Shown here piece after piece: positions 11,456 to 23,054 of a stretch of 64,000 nt of DNA; the stretch's first letter is position 1, and each line of letters opens with the position of its first letter. The translations under genes and the position numbers were made by a program. Below the pieces are notes generated by a model, which saw only the letters and a list, made by a program, of their open reading frames with translations, did not search any database and was not told the DNA's origin. Source of the DNA: Siphonodentalium dalli (lineage: Eukaryota > Mollusca > Scaphopoda > Gadilida > Siphonodentaliidae); assembly GCA_032622095.1 (NCBI GenBank), contig CP136064.1:262425863-262489862 (forward strand), written 5' to 3'.

Positions 11456-11640
11456 CCATTTCGCCATGTCGTCAATAACCAGTTTATATCGTTTCCGGAC
11501 AGTTATAACTGTGATAGTCTAAATGAACATGTCAGCATGCTTATTACAATTCATTTGAAGACAAGATTGTTGGGGGTTATGATAACACTTGTGTTCTTTG
11601 AATCGGTGGATACACAGTTAAGGAGATATTCTTAAACGCG
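11456..11640 (+). pseudogene. diverged third copy of the signal-peptide first exon
   Basis: The order GTCGTCAATAA, CGTTTCCGGA, TTACAATTCATTTGAAGACA, then GTTATGATAACACTTGTGTT parallels the region before and into the exons at 6377 and 9803. ATG at 11579 gives MITLVFFESVDTQ, which aligns with the AIITLVLANS segment. The donor region reads ACACAGTTAAGG where the intact copies read ACACAGGTAACG, so the phase-1 donor is lost or shifted. The frame stops 19 codons after the ATG. Probably a decayed paralogous first exon. Confidence 0.45.
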
Positions 11641-11758
11641 CGGGTACCTAATGTGGCGAATAATATATCATTAACGGTATATTCCATACATTTTTATTTT
11701 CGGCAGGGTTTTGGTTTTGTTTAGAATTTCCAATTGTAAATTTATGATTATTGTATTT

Positions 11759-11965
11759 AGTGAAAAGTATGTAGGTTTAGATCAAGTATCGAATATGGGA
11801 CCAAAATTGGAAATAAAAATGTTCCATGATAACCAGGGGATGTCTGTAAATAAACAATTAAATAAATATATTCCAAACAGAAGAATGGTGCATGTCTACA
11901 TATGTGTGGTTGGAGATAAGAAATTAACTTGTGATGCAAATGTTTCTGATCAAAATATTTATTAA
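11759..11965 (+). pseudogene. possible diverged lectin-domain C-half exon
   Basis: An open frame shows EKYVGLDQVSN after an acceptor-like TATTTAG (ends 11758), and later YICVVGDKKLTCDANVS. The lectin C-half exon at 38705 has SKYVGWDQGQP and later SVCGDEGPALCSNYN, so both ends of the module look alike. The middle lacks the expected cysteine and is longer. The reading frame stays open for about 69 codons. It may be an old paralogous exon belonging with the 11579 first exon; chance similarity is possible. Confidence 0.25.
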
Positions 11966-12411
11966 ATATTAATTAGGAGTCAGTCCAGGAGATATTGGTC
12001 GACCTCTGCACCCAGGACTTAATTTCACCCAAATAATCCTCTTCCTTAAGGTCTTCTCTAATTTATTTCGGTTGTTAACAAGAAAACAAATGGCCGCAGA
12101 GACTCCATCATGTCCATCATGGCAGCCAATTGTTTTTTATGCACCAGGTCTCTTTGATCGCCGTTATAGTAAAGATTGTATCATATGCGGTCGATTCGTT
12201 ATGCTAATATACAACCCTTACAAATTAGCCAAAGGTCCGATACCAACATCTAATATGGCGGCAAAGATGGCTGCCAAAATGTGAAAATTTGCTCCTTTTT
12301 ATTGGACATTTCACCACCATTCATTTGTCTCTATGGGAAAGGATGGGCATCCTGGCGTGATTTCATACATTTATCGTATAGAAGAGTCATTGAACACACG
12401 GGGACATATAG

Positions 12412-12567
12412 GTTATCACCACCATGTGTATTTCTGAGATCCGTATTCAAGTCGAGCTGCCTTCTCTGGGCAGTCTATCGATGAGTCCGCAGAACGAGTC
12501 GATAGATAGCCAAGAGAAGGCAGTGAGACTCGAATACGGATCTCGGAAACACAGTGTGATGATAACC
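12412..12567. repeat. foldback element, about 75-bp arms
   Basis: The left arm (ATCACCACCATGTGTATTTC, then GAGATCCGTATTCAAGTCGA) is the approximate reverse complement of the right arm ending GGATCTCGGAAACACAGTG. The centre near 12487-12500 holds GAGTC motifs. It is a hairpin-forming, non-coding element. Confidence 0.8.
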
Positions 12568-12569
12568 AA

Positions 12570-13950
12570 TTTACCTTACAATTCGTCCCATAAAAATGCA
12601 ATAAAACTCAATTTAAAACATGAACTATTTTATTACGCGCAACACACAACGTACACAATTCTCAGCACGCGACATTGTGATAAGTCAAATTCTGAGAAAT
12701 TCACGTCACTATTCAATTTCACTTTGGCTGGAATCCGATTCAATGATGAGGCGACGATCTTTTCGTTTCAAATGTTCGACATAATTGTCACTTTTAACAG
12801 GATAATTGTATTATTTTATGTGCAATCTCCTTGGATAGTGATAGTGTTGGCGAGAGATGACTGTCCATTCAGAGTTTTGGTGAATTTTGAACTTTAATTC
12901 CGACACTTCAACAATCGAGTTCTGGCTCACACTAAAATCACCCATTAAAATTAATTTAGAGGAAATGCAATAAATCACGGACTTTTCGTAAGTATTCTGT
13001 TTTATATCCTGTTTTAAAATTAATTTGATTTTCCCTTCTGTATTTTATCGAATAAAAAATGCGTTCAGTAGCTTTTGATCAAGACCGTACTGAATTACGG
13101 GGAATTCCCTACTTCGCTGAAATATAATTTGTTAAATTAGTCCGTATTCGTGCGCGCTGTAAACAATGTGTAACGTTCGTAACTTTTCGGATTCCAACAC
13201 ATTTTTGGATGACATATTTTAGTTTTTTCGGTCATGTCTCCACATTTTTTCCACTTTATTGAAATGAGTATTGATTATTTTACGTTCGTAGCGCACGATC
13301 ATATTATTTTATGACTTTTAATTGGTTACTTAGACGTTTTGTTTTGAAAGCCAGTTGCCGAAACGCACGTGAACTAGCTGTTGCCATCGACGATATCCGT
13401 GTTGCCATCCAGGATACAAGATCGGAAACCGCCTAGACCTTTTCGCGTGTATTTGAGGAAATATAGCTAACTTGTAAGATAAAATAATATACATTCCTTG
13501 CTGGATATTTGTATGTCATGTGGGGTGCCGAGGTCGACCAATATATCCTGCACTAATAAGATATTTGGATTATATCGCTTCGTTTTGTACGTTGCTTATA
13601 TGTTCACGTGGAGCTGCAGGACATTGTCAACTTGCCCCTCGCTGACGTATATACGGATGTGTGGTACCCTGACACGGTCTATAACCACCGCCCCACGAAC
13701 CAAACATAATTCCGAACTATATATAATACTACATACGGCGTCTGGTGAGACAATAATACTTTTTTACCACCCACATACTGCCATCATTGTGCGATTAAAA
13801 TACGAAATAAGCATGTACCTATTCCAAAATAACAAATAAATAGTAAAGTTGCACCTCGTTGCTGGGAGCGATAAAGTGGTCACATGGTGCAATCAGAACA
13901 ATCCGGTTCCGGTTCGGATTTATACCATCCTGATCGATAGCACATCAAAC
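12570..13950. other. intergenic, nothing recognised
   Basis: A 113-codon frame at 13498-13839 shows no domain, signal or splice context and is probably chance. Confidence 0.4.
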
Positions 13951-13954
13951 GCAA

Positions 13955-14660
13955 CTCTAGTCAAGTGGTCCTGCTAATGTGTGATGATGCGGTTGGGTTC
14001 TGCTGAATTGTGATGGTGCTGTTAGGGCAAACTGATGCTGTTAACAAAAAGTACCGTTATATGTTTTTAATTTGTTTTTTCGCGGTATTCCGATAATGTG
14101 AAACATTGAGGAACATTCATATTTTTGAAAAATATAATAAATGCCCCCACTGGTGTTTTAACCCTTTACCCAACAAACCGGCCAAAACCGGCCAAATAAA
14201 GCTTCAACAGCCTAAAATATCTTCGGTCTGTCTCAATAGAACCATACAAATATGGATACCATTGGAACCGGCTCCTTGACCACATTGTGATAGTTACAGT
14301 TATGCCCTGTGTCAATGCATTCTCTTATATATGCGAGTCGACCATAGGTCGCCTCGCATATATAAGAGAATGCATTGGCCTAAAAAAATCTTTTTTTAAC
14401 ACTTTTTACCATTTTTTCTTACATTCTTTAACAATTTTATAATTTTTAATGTGTTAAGCCAATGCATTCTCTTATATATGCGAGGCGACCTATGGTCGAC
14501 TCGCATATATAAGAGAATGCATTGGCACAGGGCCCTTCTGTTGGGTAAAGGGTTAATAACGACGTGTATAGCCATCTTGATTATAGTCGATTTTCAATAA
14601 CTAATACAACCAGTATTAAACATATTTCGCAATTGATAAAACTATTGATAAAACTGAACA
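13955..14660 (+). mobile_element. TIR MITE relic interrupted by a piggyBac-type MITE
   Basis: The sequence from CTAGTCAAGTGGTCCTGCTA through AGGGCAAACTGATGCTG and beyond matches the complete element at 58042-58550. The match resumes after the 14162-14552 insertion (GTATAGCCATCTTGATT, ACTAATACA, ATATTTCGCA). The right inverted repeat is missing. The other copy therefore serves as the empty site for the insertion. Confidence 0.8.
14162..14552 (-). mobile_element. piggyBac-type MITE, copy 2 (complete)
   Basis: Bounded by TTAA target duplications (14158-14161 and 14553-14556). The inverted termini are CCCTTTACCCAACA on the left and its reverse complement on the right. It contains two 67-bp palindromes in inverted order around an AT-rich spacer. 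It is in opposite orientation to the 5365-5735 copy. There is no transposase; it must have moved with enzyme supplied elsewhere. Confidence 0.92.
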
Positions 14661-16340
14661 AATACGTTTTTTCGTCACCTGGATATAGTTTCACTCAAAT
14701 AAAAACGTGCATGTAAAATAGGCGTGAATTACTCAGATAATCATATGGTAAATATTGTAATATGTAACCATATAATGACCTGCCGATAGTCAGCTCTTCC
14801 TGCCAAGAATTCGTTGTGGGTTGCTACATTCCATTGTGATCACGCGATATTATCTAGCATCTTATATAGAGCATGTGAAGCCACGTCCGGTGTTTTGATG
14901 ATGCTTCCGGCTTGCACTTGATTTCTACAACTTCGTTGCATTCCTTCATTCTGTTGAAAAGATGGGATGGGTGTCAACATTATTATTGGCAAATTGAATG
15001 CTGTGTATAGTATGGTCATGTGTCCTCGGTTTATATAAATTATTTTATACCTCAAAATGTACAATGTATATAGAGGATATCTATTGAGTCGCAATTATAT
15101 ACGAAATTTATGAACCGAGTGCACTAAGTTCGAGTCAAGCCGAGCTCTAGCGAAAAACGATCGCGAAACGGCTGGGGTTAAAACAAATTAATATTGAGTT
15201 CCATATCACAACCAAAGACGAAGTAAAGACACCTTTAAAAAATATAGTTCAATTTCAAATGTGTCTTTTCATAATTGTTCAACCACTCTTTATCTCCCGT
15301 GTTTATCTCACAACACAAATCGAATTTCATATTTATAATCTAATTGACATAATATTAATGTTCCAGCATTGACATCGATACATCATTGTGCTAAGCTCTT
15401 ACGCCTCTGCGCGCGCCGATAATACACATGTTTCTTACTAAACACATGAGGCCGGGTCTAGGGACTAATGATGTGATAAAACCTTATGGGAAGAGATAGA
15501 GCATCTTCAAGCTATATCCTGTTTATATATCTCCATTGGACCCTTAACTAATGCCAACGTTAGCCGTAGCTTTGACCTTTCATTAGTACTACTAATCAAC
15601 TGCCTTTTGAAACATTGCTGTATCCTCTTAGGTTCATGTTGGACGTAAATATTCATATTGGACGGATTTCGTTCTGAAATAAGCCCACCGTGAGCGTATA
15701 CCCGTTATTCCGCTGAATGGTGCGGGTCGCAGTGAAAACACCGTGAGCGTATGCCCGTTATTCCGCTGCATAGGTGCGGGCCGCAGCGAAGACACATTAT
15801 ACATAGCGTGAATTTGGATGGTTGTCGATGAAACAAGGTAGATTGAATGTCAAAATGGACGTATTTCGTATGGAAATCGTACCATATCAGACTGTTTTAA
15901 CACCTCCGTTTTTATTTCCATATTGAGGTTAAATAATGCCAATATGAGCACATTTTGCTCATTAAAATACGCCCATTGTGTACTTATTTTGATGAGAACA
16001 TTACTGTGTCATAAAGACGACTGTTTTTAGATTCTAACATTTATGCAACTTATTAAAGCATTGTTATGAAATACAGTCCACTGGACGAACGGAATATTTG
16101 TAGTCATTATTGTAACACTGTATACTTCGAGGCGGAGTGTTATTATATAATGTTGGTACAGAATATGCTCGATTATGAAATTCGCGCACATATTTCGTGA
16201 AGGATAGTTGGTATGTTGATTGGAATTGTGTACTGATTCAAAAAATAATAAAACCATTTCGGTACAATTTTTGTCTAGGACAACCCCTATTTTGACATGG
16301 ATTAAAATGATCTTATGAAGTTATTGTAACAAATCCATCC
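14661..16340. other. intergenic; small tandem duplication at 15689-15793
   Basis: Two roughly 52-bp units share CCGTGAGCGTAT, CCCGTTATTCCGCTG and GGTGCGGG-CGCAG. The remainder shows no supportable gene; the minus-strand frame at 14840-15094 has no recognisable feature. Confidence 0.6.
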
Positions 16341-16347
16341 AGTTTGA

Positions 16348-16500
16348 ACATCTATGCTGCACCGCGGATAACTGAATGTATTATAAAACCCAAGTTCGGT
16401 GTGATTTATACCACGAATGGACATCTATGCATCATCGGTGATAACAGAAAGTATCATAGAGCCCAGGTTCCGTGTGAATTTATGCCGAGACACCGACAAA
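16348..16500. repeat. diverged tandem duplication of about 75-80 bp
   Basis: Two units share ACATCTATGC, GATAAC, GTAT-ATA and CCCA-GTTC, followed by GTGTGA-TTTAT-CC. The open frame spanning both (16344-16634) is likely a by-product. Confidence 0.6.
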
Positions 16501-16649
16501 TAGCTGTTTGCAAACAAATATTGCTACTCGTTTGCGCGAATTTATATTGTTCGAGGGTTGGACAGTTCAAAGTACGTACCTGTTTCCAGGAGAAAGTTCT
16601 TATAGAAATATATTTTATCGTATACCATAAATAGAGGATCTACAACGAG

Positions 16650-16737
16650 TCCCCAGTTTATAGCGGAATTTACAAAAAGGCTCGGTCCAGACCTAATTTA
16701 CTGGACGAGTTTTGTAAATTCCGCTATAAATTGGGGA
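16650..16737. repeat. hairpin with 28-bp arms
   Basis: TCCCCAGTTTATAGCGGAAT at 16650 is mirrored by ATTCCGCTATAAATTGGGGA ending at 16737, with a loop of about 30 bp. Confidence 0.85.
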
Positions 16738-16739
16738 TG

Positions 16740-18340
16740 ATTTGTAAATGTTATTTATTACATGATCCAAAACCTCGACAAAGCATACTTAAATCAACAA
16801 ATGGGACGCATAACTAACATCGGCTTCTATAAGACATGCGATGACGTTTCACGTAACTATGCGTTGTTTGCCCGCGTAAAGAAATAGTCCCAGATAAATA
16901 AAGACTCTTTGGCGTATTTAATGGCGTATAATAATGACATAACTTTTCAAACTCTTCATTCATTATAATCTGTTGGACAAATATTGGAAACCATAGTATT
17001 TTGAATCGTAGCGTACGTAATTTAAACAGACGACAAACCGGATGTCAAAGGTCACCTGGCACTATTTCCTGTTATTAAACGAACGTATAATATCACAATT
17101 TATAGAATGGGTTTATTGAATGGAATAAGGGTAGGATCATGCAATAAATACGTGAAAAGCAACGTTCGGAGGTTATTTATAGGATTATATCGGAGAGCGT
17201 AACAAAGTTCTACTTACTTGCTCTTTCTCAAATTACAAGTACTAAAAAACACGTACAAATAATTAATTACGCTCATCTGCAGAGAATATTGTTGATGAAT
17301 TAAATTGATATAGTAATTGCTTGAATTCGGTCAGGCTCCAATTAAATGGGATAATACAAACTTTCATACCCCGACTTCATATGATCAGACAGACTAATTG
17401 AAGTAATAGATAAAATCTCATCAAAGAGACAAAGTAGGTCTCAGTTAGTTTACAGCATGCACGTGTAACAATGAAGTGTGTCCCATGTTAATTTTGTCCT
17501 GACATGGGAACAATAAAGAGAATATTGAATTTCATAATATAATGTATTGTTTTGGAGTTGATGCCAAAAATGTATAAATTCATAAAACAATTATTTCGCT
17601 CGTGGCAAGTCGCGCGCGAAAAAGAACATTTGTATCGGCCACCAATGAGACATTGCTTTAGGTGTCCGCTCAAAAACACGACTACATATCCTCTAAATAC
17701 AACTGAATGAGAGATTTTCTGTGTTCTGTGATCTAATTTTCTGAAGCATACTTCTGAAATTTAGAACTAAGTGACTTAAATATATAGCCCTGGGACTTAG
17801 ATATACGACGTGACATTACAATACACATAGAGCTGTGTCGTCTGCGATCTTGATTTGGTTGCAATGGCGGCATGATGTCATTTAATTCCGTCGCATTATT
17901 TTAGTTTATATTCACACTCCAAATAATGACCAGGTGCATGAATGTTAGTGGTTGGCGGCCCATTATACCTTTCGTTATTGAATTTGGAATTCAATAATCC
18001 GCTCAAATAAAGTGAATATAAATTATATCAAATCCAATGTTTGTTTCCTTCTTATTTGAATTTGAAGATCTATACAGAGAGAGCATTGCGTTATAATAAT
18101 AATACACAAGTGTTCACGTGTGTCTAACGTCATCGACTTACGAGGAATGACATGGCGCCGTAGATTTAAATGGGGAATGTGCCCTCAATCCGGCCAATTA
18201 TGGGACCATGTCCCTTTTTGACAACATAATATATGCAATAAATGAATGAGTTTAAGCCAGCTAATCCCCCTGCTTGTCGAAGTTTGTTGAGATGTGGAAG
18301 ATCTTCTTGTGATCACGCATCTCATAATTTATTTCAGCCT
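16740..18340. other. non-coding, nothing recognised
   Basis: No domain exon, array or palindrome noticed. Confidence 0.4.
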
Positions 18341-18662
18341 TCACTTGCGAGGAAATAGATACACTTTGTTCTTATAATTATTAATGATATTTCTCCAATG
18401 AAACTTTGCAGTTTGAAACCGTTGTTATGCAAACCTTTTCCAGTGTTTTGTTGACATCTGTATCTTATTGGACTGATTGGACTTTTGTCGATAGTTCTAC
18501 TCTAACAGTAATGTGTACATAGCAGTGGTTTTAATATGCGAAATATCGTTATTGGAGATTTATCAATAATGAAAATAACAAGGAAATCGAACCATTTTTG
18601 CATGTACTTGTTAATGGTAGTTGTTTTACAAACTTTGTACAATCTTATGCTATGTGATATGA
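18341..18662 (+). pseudogene. decayed copy of the LDLa-start plus signal-peptide first-exon unit
   Basis: TTTCAGCCTTCACTTGCGAG near 18335-18355 matches the acceptor and start of the LDLa exon at 24752 (TTTCAGCCTTCAATTGCGGG), then similarity ends. From about 18395 the sequence parallels 25095-25442: TTTGCAGTTTGAA, GGACTGATTGGACTTTT, ACTCTAACAGTAATG, CGTTATTGGAGA. ATG at 18569 gives MKITRKSNHFCMYLLMVVV, clearly related to MKIRRKLNQFCLYLLMLVV at 25361. Where the intact copy has the donor ATGGTAAG, this one has ATGCTATG, so the GT is lost. The frame then runs to a stop after 32 codons. Confidence 0.65.
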
Positions 18663-19040
18663 ACCAACTTCAAAGGCCTTGAGTCTATGGGTGTCGTACT
18701 CAACAGTGGAACACCTACTTGCGGTTGTACTACATGTCCCATAAAATAACTTGAATGATGAATCCTGAATCGGTGGCGAATTCCACCTGGAAGAACAAAG
18801 TCAAGTCAAAGTCAAAAGTTTATTCTAAAAAAAAACCAATAATGGTATACAGAGAATACAATAATTGGACAGCTGGGAAATCCAGCATGTCCGACGTATA
18901 GATGCATGTGCCGAAATGGTATCAACCTGCCATGTAAATAAATTTAGAATAAAGTTCAACCATTGGTATACATAAATCATGACAGGTACGTCAAAATAAT
19001 CAATGTCATATGAAGTAATTATAATAAGAGTGGAAATGCA

Positions 19041-22000
19041 TCAAATAATCGGGCGTTGTCCTTTAGGTGAGTGGGGTGAGTGGTTATCGTATGGATAATA
19101 TACATGTGCATCAGGTGGTTGGTGTAGATAATTTATTACTTTAATAACTTTGCATATTCTACGCATTACTCCTATGTTTCTGTTATTGGGGAGTTGGCTC
19201 ATTTTTGCTGTGGTAGGAAAAGTATAATAACATTTTGCTATATTCGAATATCTGGTTTCTTTCATAGATTCGCATTCTAACATAACATGAAATTCGTTCC
19301 CCAAAACATCACGTTTGCATAGTTTACATCTTTTCCCATTATATGAAGAACCCGCCCAATCGCCAGTCTCTACCGGAAGATGATGATTCCGTGTACGGAA
19401 ACGTATAAGTGTGATGATTTCAGTTTTTGTCAAGTAAGGTTCCGCCTTAAAATAAGGTTTTACCTGGCGATAAAATGCATATTTGTTGGACGAGTTTAGG
19501 GTTTGTGTCCATTCTTGGATATACAAATCTTGGAGTTGTTCTTTCGTGGTGGCTGAGAATAATTACAGAGATGTCACGTTATGGGACTCCCATGTGCCAC
19601 TCAAACCAGTTTCATTTAGTAAGTTATAAACGTAATTAACCCAATTAGATTTGTTATTCTCAAATGTATCATAGTTGAATCTACTGCACAGGGTCCAATA
19701 TAAAAGGTAAGCTATCTTGTTGCGGTCTCCGCTGATCAATTTCCCCCAGTAATTCAGAATTTGGTGCTTAATAACCAGCGTTACTGGGAAAATACCAAGC
19801 TCCCAATATATCAAAGCCGTTGGTGTGGACTTTTTCAGTCTCAATAGGTACTTCAGAAACCATAGTTCGAGTCGCTGTACGATTGCATTGTTTCCACATC
19901 CCCATACCTCTGATCCATAAGTGAGTATCGGTATAACTGTCTTCTGATATAGATCAAGTATAATGTTCAGTGAGAGATTCGTTGTGCGCATTTTAGATAT
20001 CAGGTTGAACATAGTCTTTTAGCATATTGGCATCTTAATTTCTTTTCTTCAACAAATGAACCATTTTTACTGAAGGTAACGCCTAGGTATTTGTAATGGT
20101 TAGTTCTCTCAATCGGCTTACCGTCCAATTGAAAAATGTCATCATCGGTTTTTCTTTTATATCCAAACACCAATACATTACTTCTCGTATTATTGATTTG
20201 TAATTCCCATGCTCGGCAGTAGTTCGGATAGTAATTTAGCATATCTTGGAGGCCACCAGATGTATACGACATCAGAACATTAATCATCGGCGTACAGAAG
20301 ACAGAATAATTTAAGATACTCTATAGATGGGTAGTTACCATTTTGAGTGACGTTTATACCATTAGTTTCACTTGAACTCAGGAACTGTTCCAGATCATTT
20401 GTGTATATAGAAAACAAGATTGGGGACAGGTTGACTCCGTGTCTAACACCATTATCACATGCAAATAATTCAGATTTAGCGTTATTAAACTTGACACACG
20501 ATTTAATGCCCTTATACATATTCATGATAACATCAAGTATTTTACCTCGAACACCTATATCGAAGAGTTTCTGCCATAAGCCTACCCACCATACTCGATC
20601 GAACGCGTTAGACAGGTCTATGAATGCACAGTATAGACTTTGCTTCCTTGATTTAACGATATCTATTAGACAATTCATAGAATATATGTGGTCGGTTGTC
20701 GAGTAGTTTTTTCTAAATCCTGCCTGATTTTCCGAAAGAAGGTTATTCTCCTCTAGACAGTTTTGTATGCGGTCGCTCAGAATAGAGTTAAACAGTTTTG
20801 CAATGCAGCTGACTAAGGTAATGGGTCGGTAGTTTTCTGGTTGTTTTGGGTTTTTAGATTTGAAGATCGGTTGAATTATGCCTACTCCCCATTCGTCAGA
20901 AACAATACCACTTCTGAGTATAATATTAAAATAGATTTGCAAGTGTTTCGATAAGGGGCCCGCGGCTAATTTTATATATTCATTTCTTATTTCATCGATA
21001 CCACTAGCTTGGCCAAACTTGAGTTTGCGGACGGCATTTACGATCTCTTCGAGCTCAATGTGTTTATCAAGTTGCGACAACTCTATAGAGGGTTGTTGGT
21101 AGACATCGTTTTCAGTATATGAATGAGAACTGTTCATATCTGCAAAATAGTCGTGACAATCATCGAGCGTAGGGGCGGATGATGCATTATTTCTTTGCTT
21201 GCCGCTCCCAATTATTTTCCAATACTCTTGTGAATTTGTATGTCAAATGTTCGATATTTTATTTTGGATCATTTCATTATAATTTAGCTTACTGGTCACC
21301 ATACTGGATTTGTAAGCATTTCTAGCTAAAGATAAACGTGACTTGTTTCGATCATTTCGATTTTGTTGATAACGCTTGAGTGCAATGCGGTAATTTTTTC
21401 GCGAATTTGTGCAGTCGCTCGAAAACCAAGGCTTATTTAGTCTCGAACGAGCAGATTTTCGTACCGATTCATATTTACGAGTACCCATGGCTGATGCGGC
21501 AGCTTCGTGATAAATTTCTTTAAACTGATCATTAATAGATGTGATATCATGTTGTGCTAAATCTGACTTACCTTCCAGGGTTTCTAATTGTTCCGCTAGT
21601 TGTGAAATTTTCAACCTATCGAGATTGCGTATATAGTCAATTTCTTTTTCTTTATTCCATTGCTTGACAACTGGGATTTGTTCATCGTGATCGCCGCAAG
21701 TTATGATATTATGATTCGAACTGCAAACACTAGTGTTGTACTCGTTCGAATCATCATTTCCAGCATCCAGACCAAATGATAATGCACAATGCACGTCACT
21801 AATCAAGTTATTAAAGTCATGTACCCGGAACTGTGCTATGTGTGTCATCATAGACTTACTGGTGATTAAATAATCAACGACACTCGCATTTTTACAAGTT
21901 AGACGACCGATGTCCTTATCGGAGCCTAATCGACCATTGCCAATTATTATTTCGGCTTGACGACAAAGGTCAATGAGCTTGTAGCCATAATTGTTAGAGC

Positions 22001-22535
22001 GTTTATCTTGCGAGCTGCGTTGTGGTATATCTATATTGGCTGTTGTGGTCCCGAATTCATTTTCATCACCGGGTATAAAGTCGATGAGCTTGGCAGTTCG
22101 GGCGTTGAAATCGCCAAGCATAAGGATGTTATCACTAAGCCCTTTCACTGTAGCAAGAGAAGTCATTATTTAGTCAAAACATGTGTTTGAGCTATATTTA
22201 GAACCTTCAGGCGGAGCATAAACATTGCCTTCGAACCAGTCATTATATAATGTTTTGATTTTAAACCAGACGATATATTCATTTCCACAATTTTGTGATT
22301 CCTCAAATTTGTTCAAGTTTTCCCGAACAAGTACACAAATACCACCAGATCTATATCTCATTATTGATTGTCGGTTTTTCACAATTAGAACATTAAAACC
22401 AGGGATATCTATACTGTCTAGATCATCTGTTTTCGTCTCCTGAGGGCAGATTATGTCAAATTTCGAGACAAAATCGACAAATTCAGGGTCATCCAACCGG
22501 TTCATAATGCCACAGACATTGAGGGAACATATGTT
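19041..22535 (-). pseudogene. LINE ORF2: endonuclease and reverse transcriptase, broken
   Basis: Reading downwards, the endonuclease starts near 22535 (RLNICSLNVCGIMNRLDDPE), with CPQETKTDD and YAPPEGSKYS. A frameshift near 22170-22190 follows, then LMLGDFNART, SVVDYLITS and the terminal SDVHC motif. A TGA near 21243 interrupts the linker. The reverse transcriptase runs 21137-20280 (YRPITLVSCIAKLF, AGFRKNYSTTDHI, AFIDLSNAFDRVWW, GVRHGVNLSPILF, LLYADD). The frame breaks directly after YADD, again near 20005 and near 19545. The C-terminal part has RFRTRNHHLPVETGDW and a C-x2-C, H, C zinc-like cluster. Family copies usually show Q and a polar residue in GVRQG-NLSP; H and V here suggest decay. 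Confidence 0.88.
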
Positions 22536-23054
22536 TAACCTTCCTGAAAACCTCTCATCCCCACACCCCTATATGCGTGTATTAGCGTCATATGGTGGTG
22601 GCGCACCGGCGGCATGGTCCCCGGAAACCCCATCCATACAGGGCGTGCCTGCAGTACTGATAACATGAGGGGGTGGGGAGGCCGGTGGCATTACATCCGT
22701 GTACCCTTGTAGCACACATAACAGGTGTGGATGTAACAGGTGGTGGGTGACTGGTGGCGTAGCCTCCAGTCGCCCCTGCCATACATGGTATGGGGTTGAG
22801 AGAACTTAGTCCACCCGATGCAGGGATTGTAACCGACTTCTTGCCTGTGGCCAGATCCATCGACATAGAGGGAGCAGCGCCGCCAACAAAATGCATATAA
22901 CCCGATGTCACGATCGAGGGCGTTGCGGGCCGTGAATACTCATACTCCATATCCACGGCTCGAACACCCACTACAGCGACGACAGATAGTGGTGTCGCCA
23001 CCGACATCCGGGAGCCTTGCGGTCCCCGGTCGTCGCTTGGCGCCACCCTACCCA

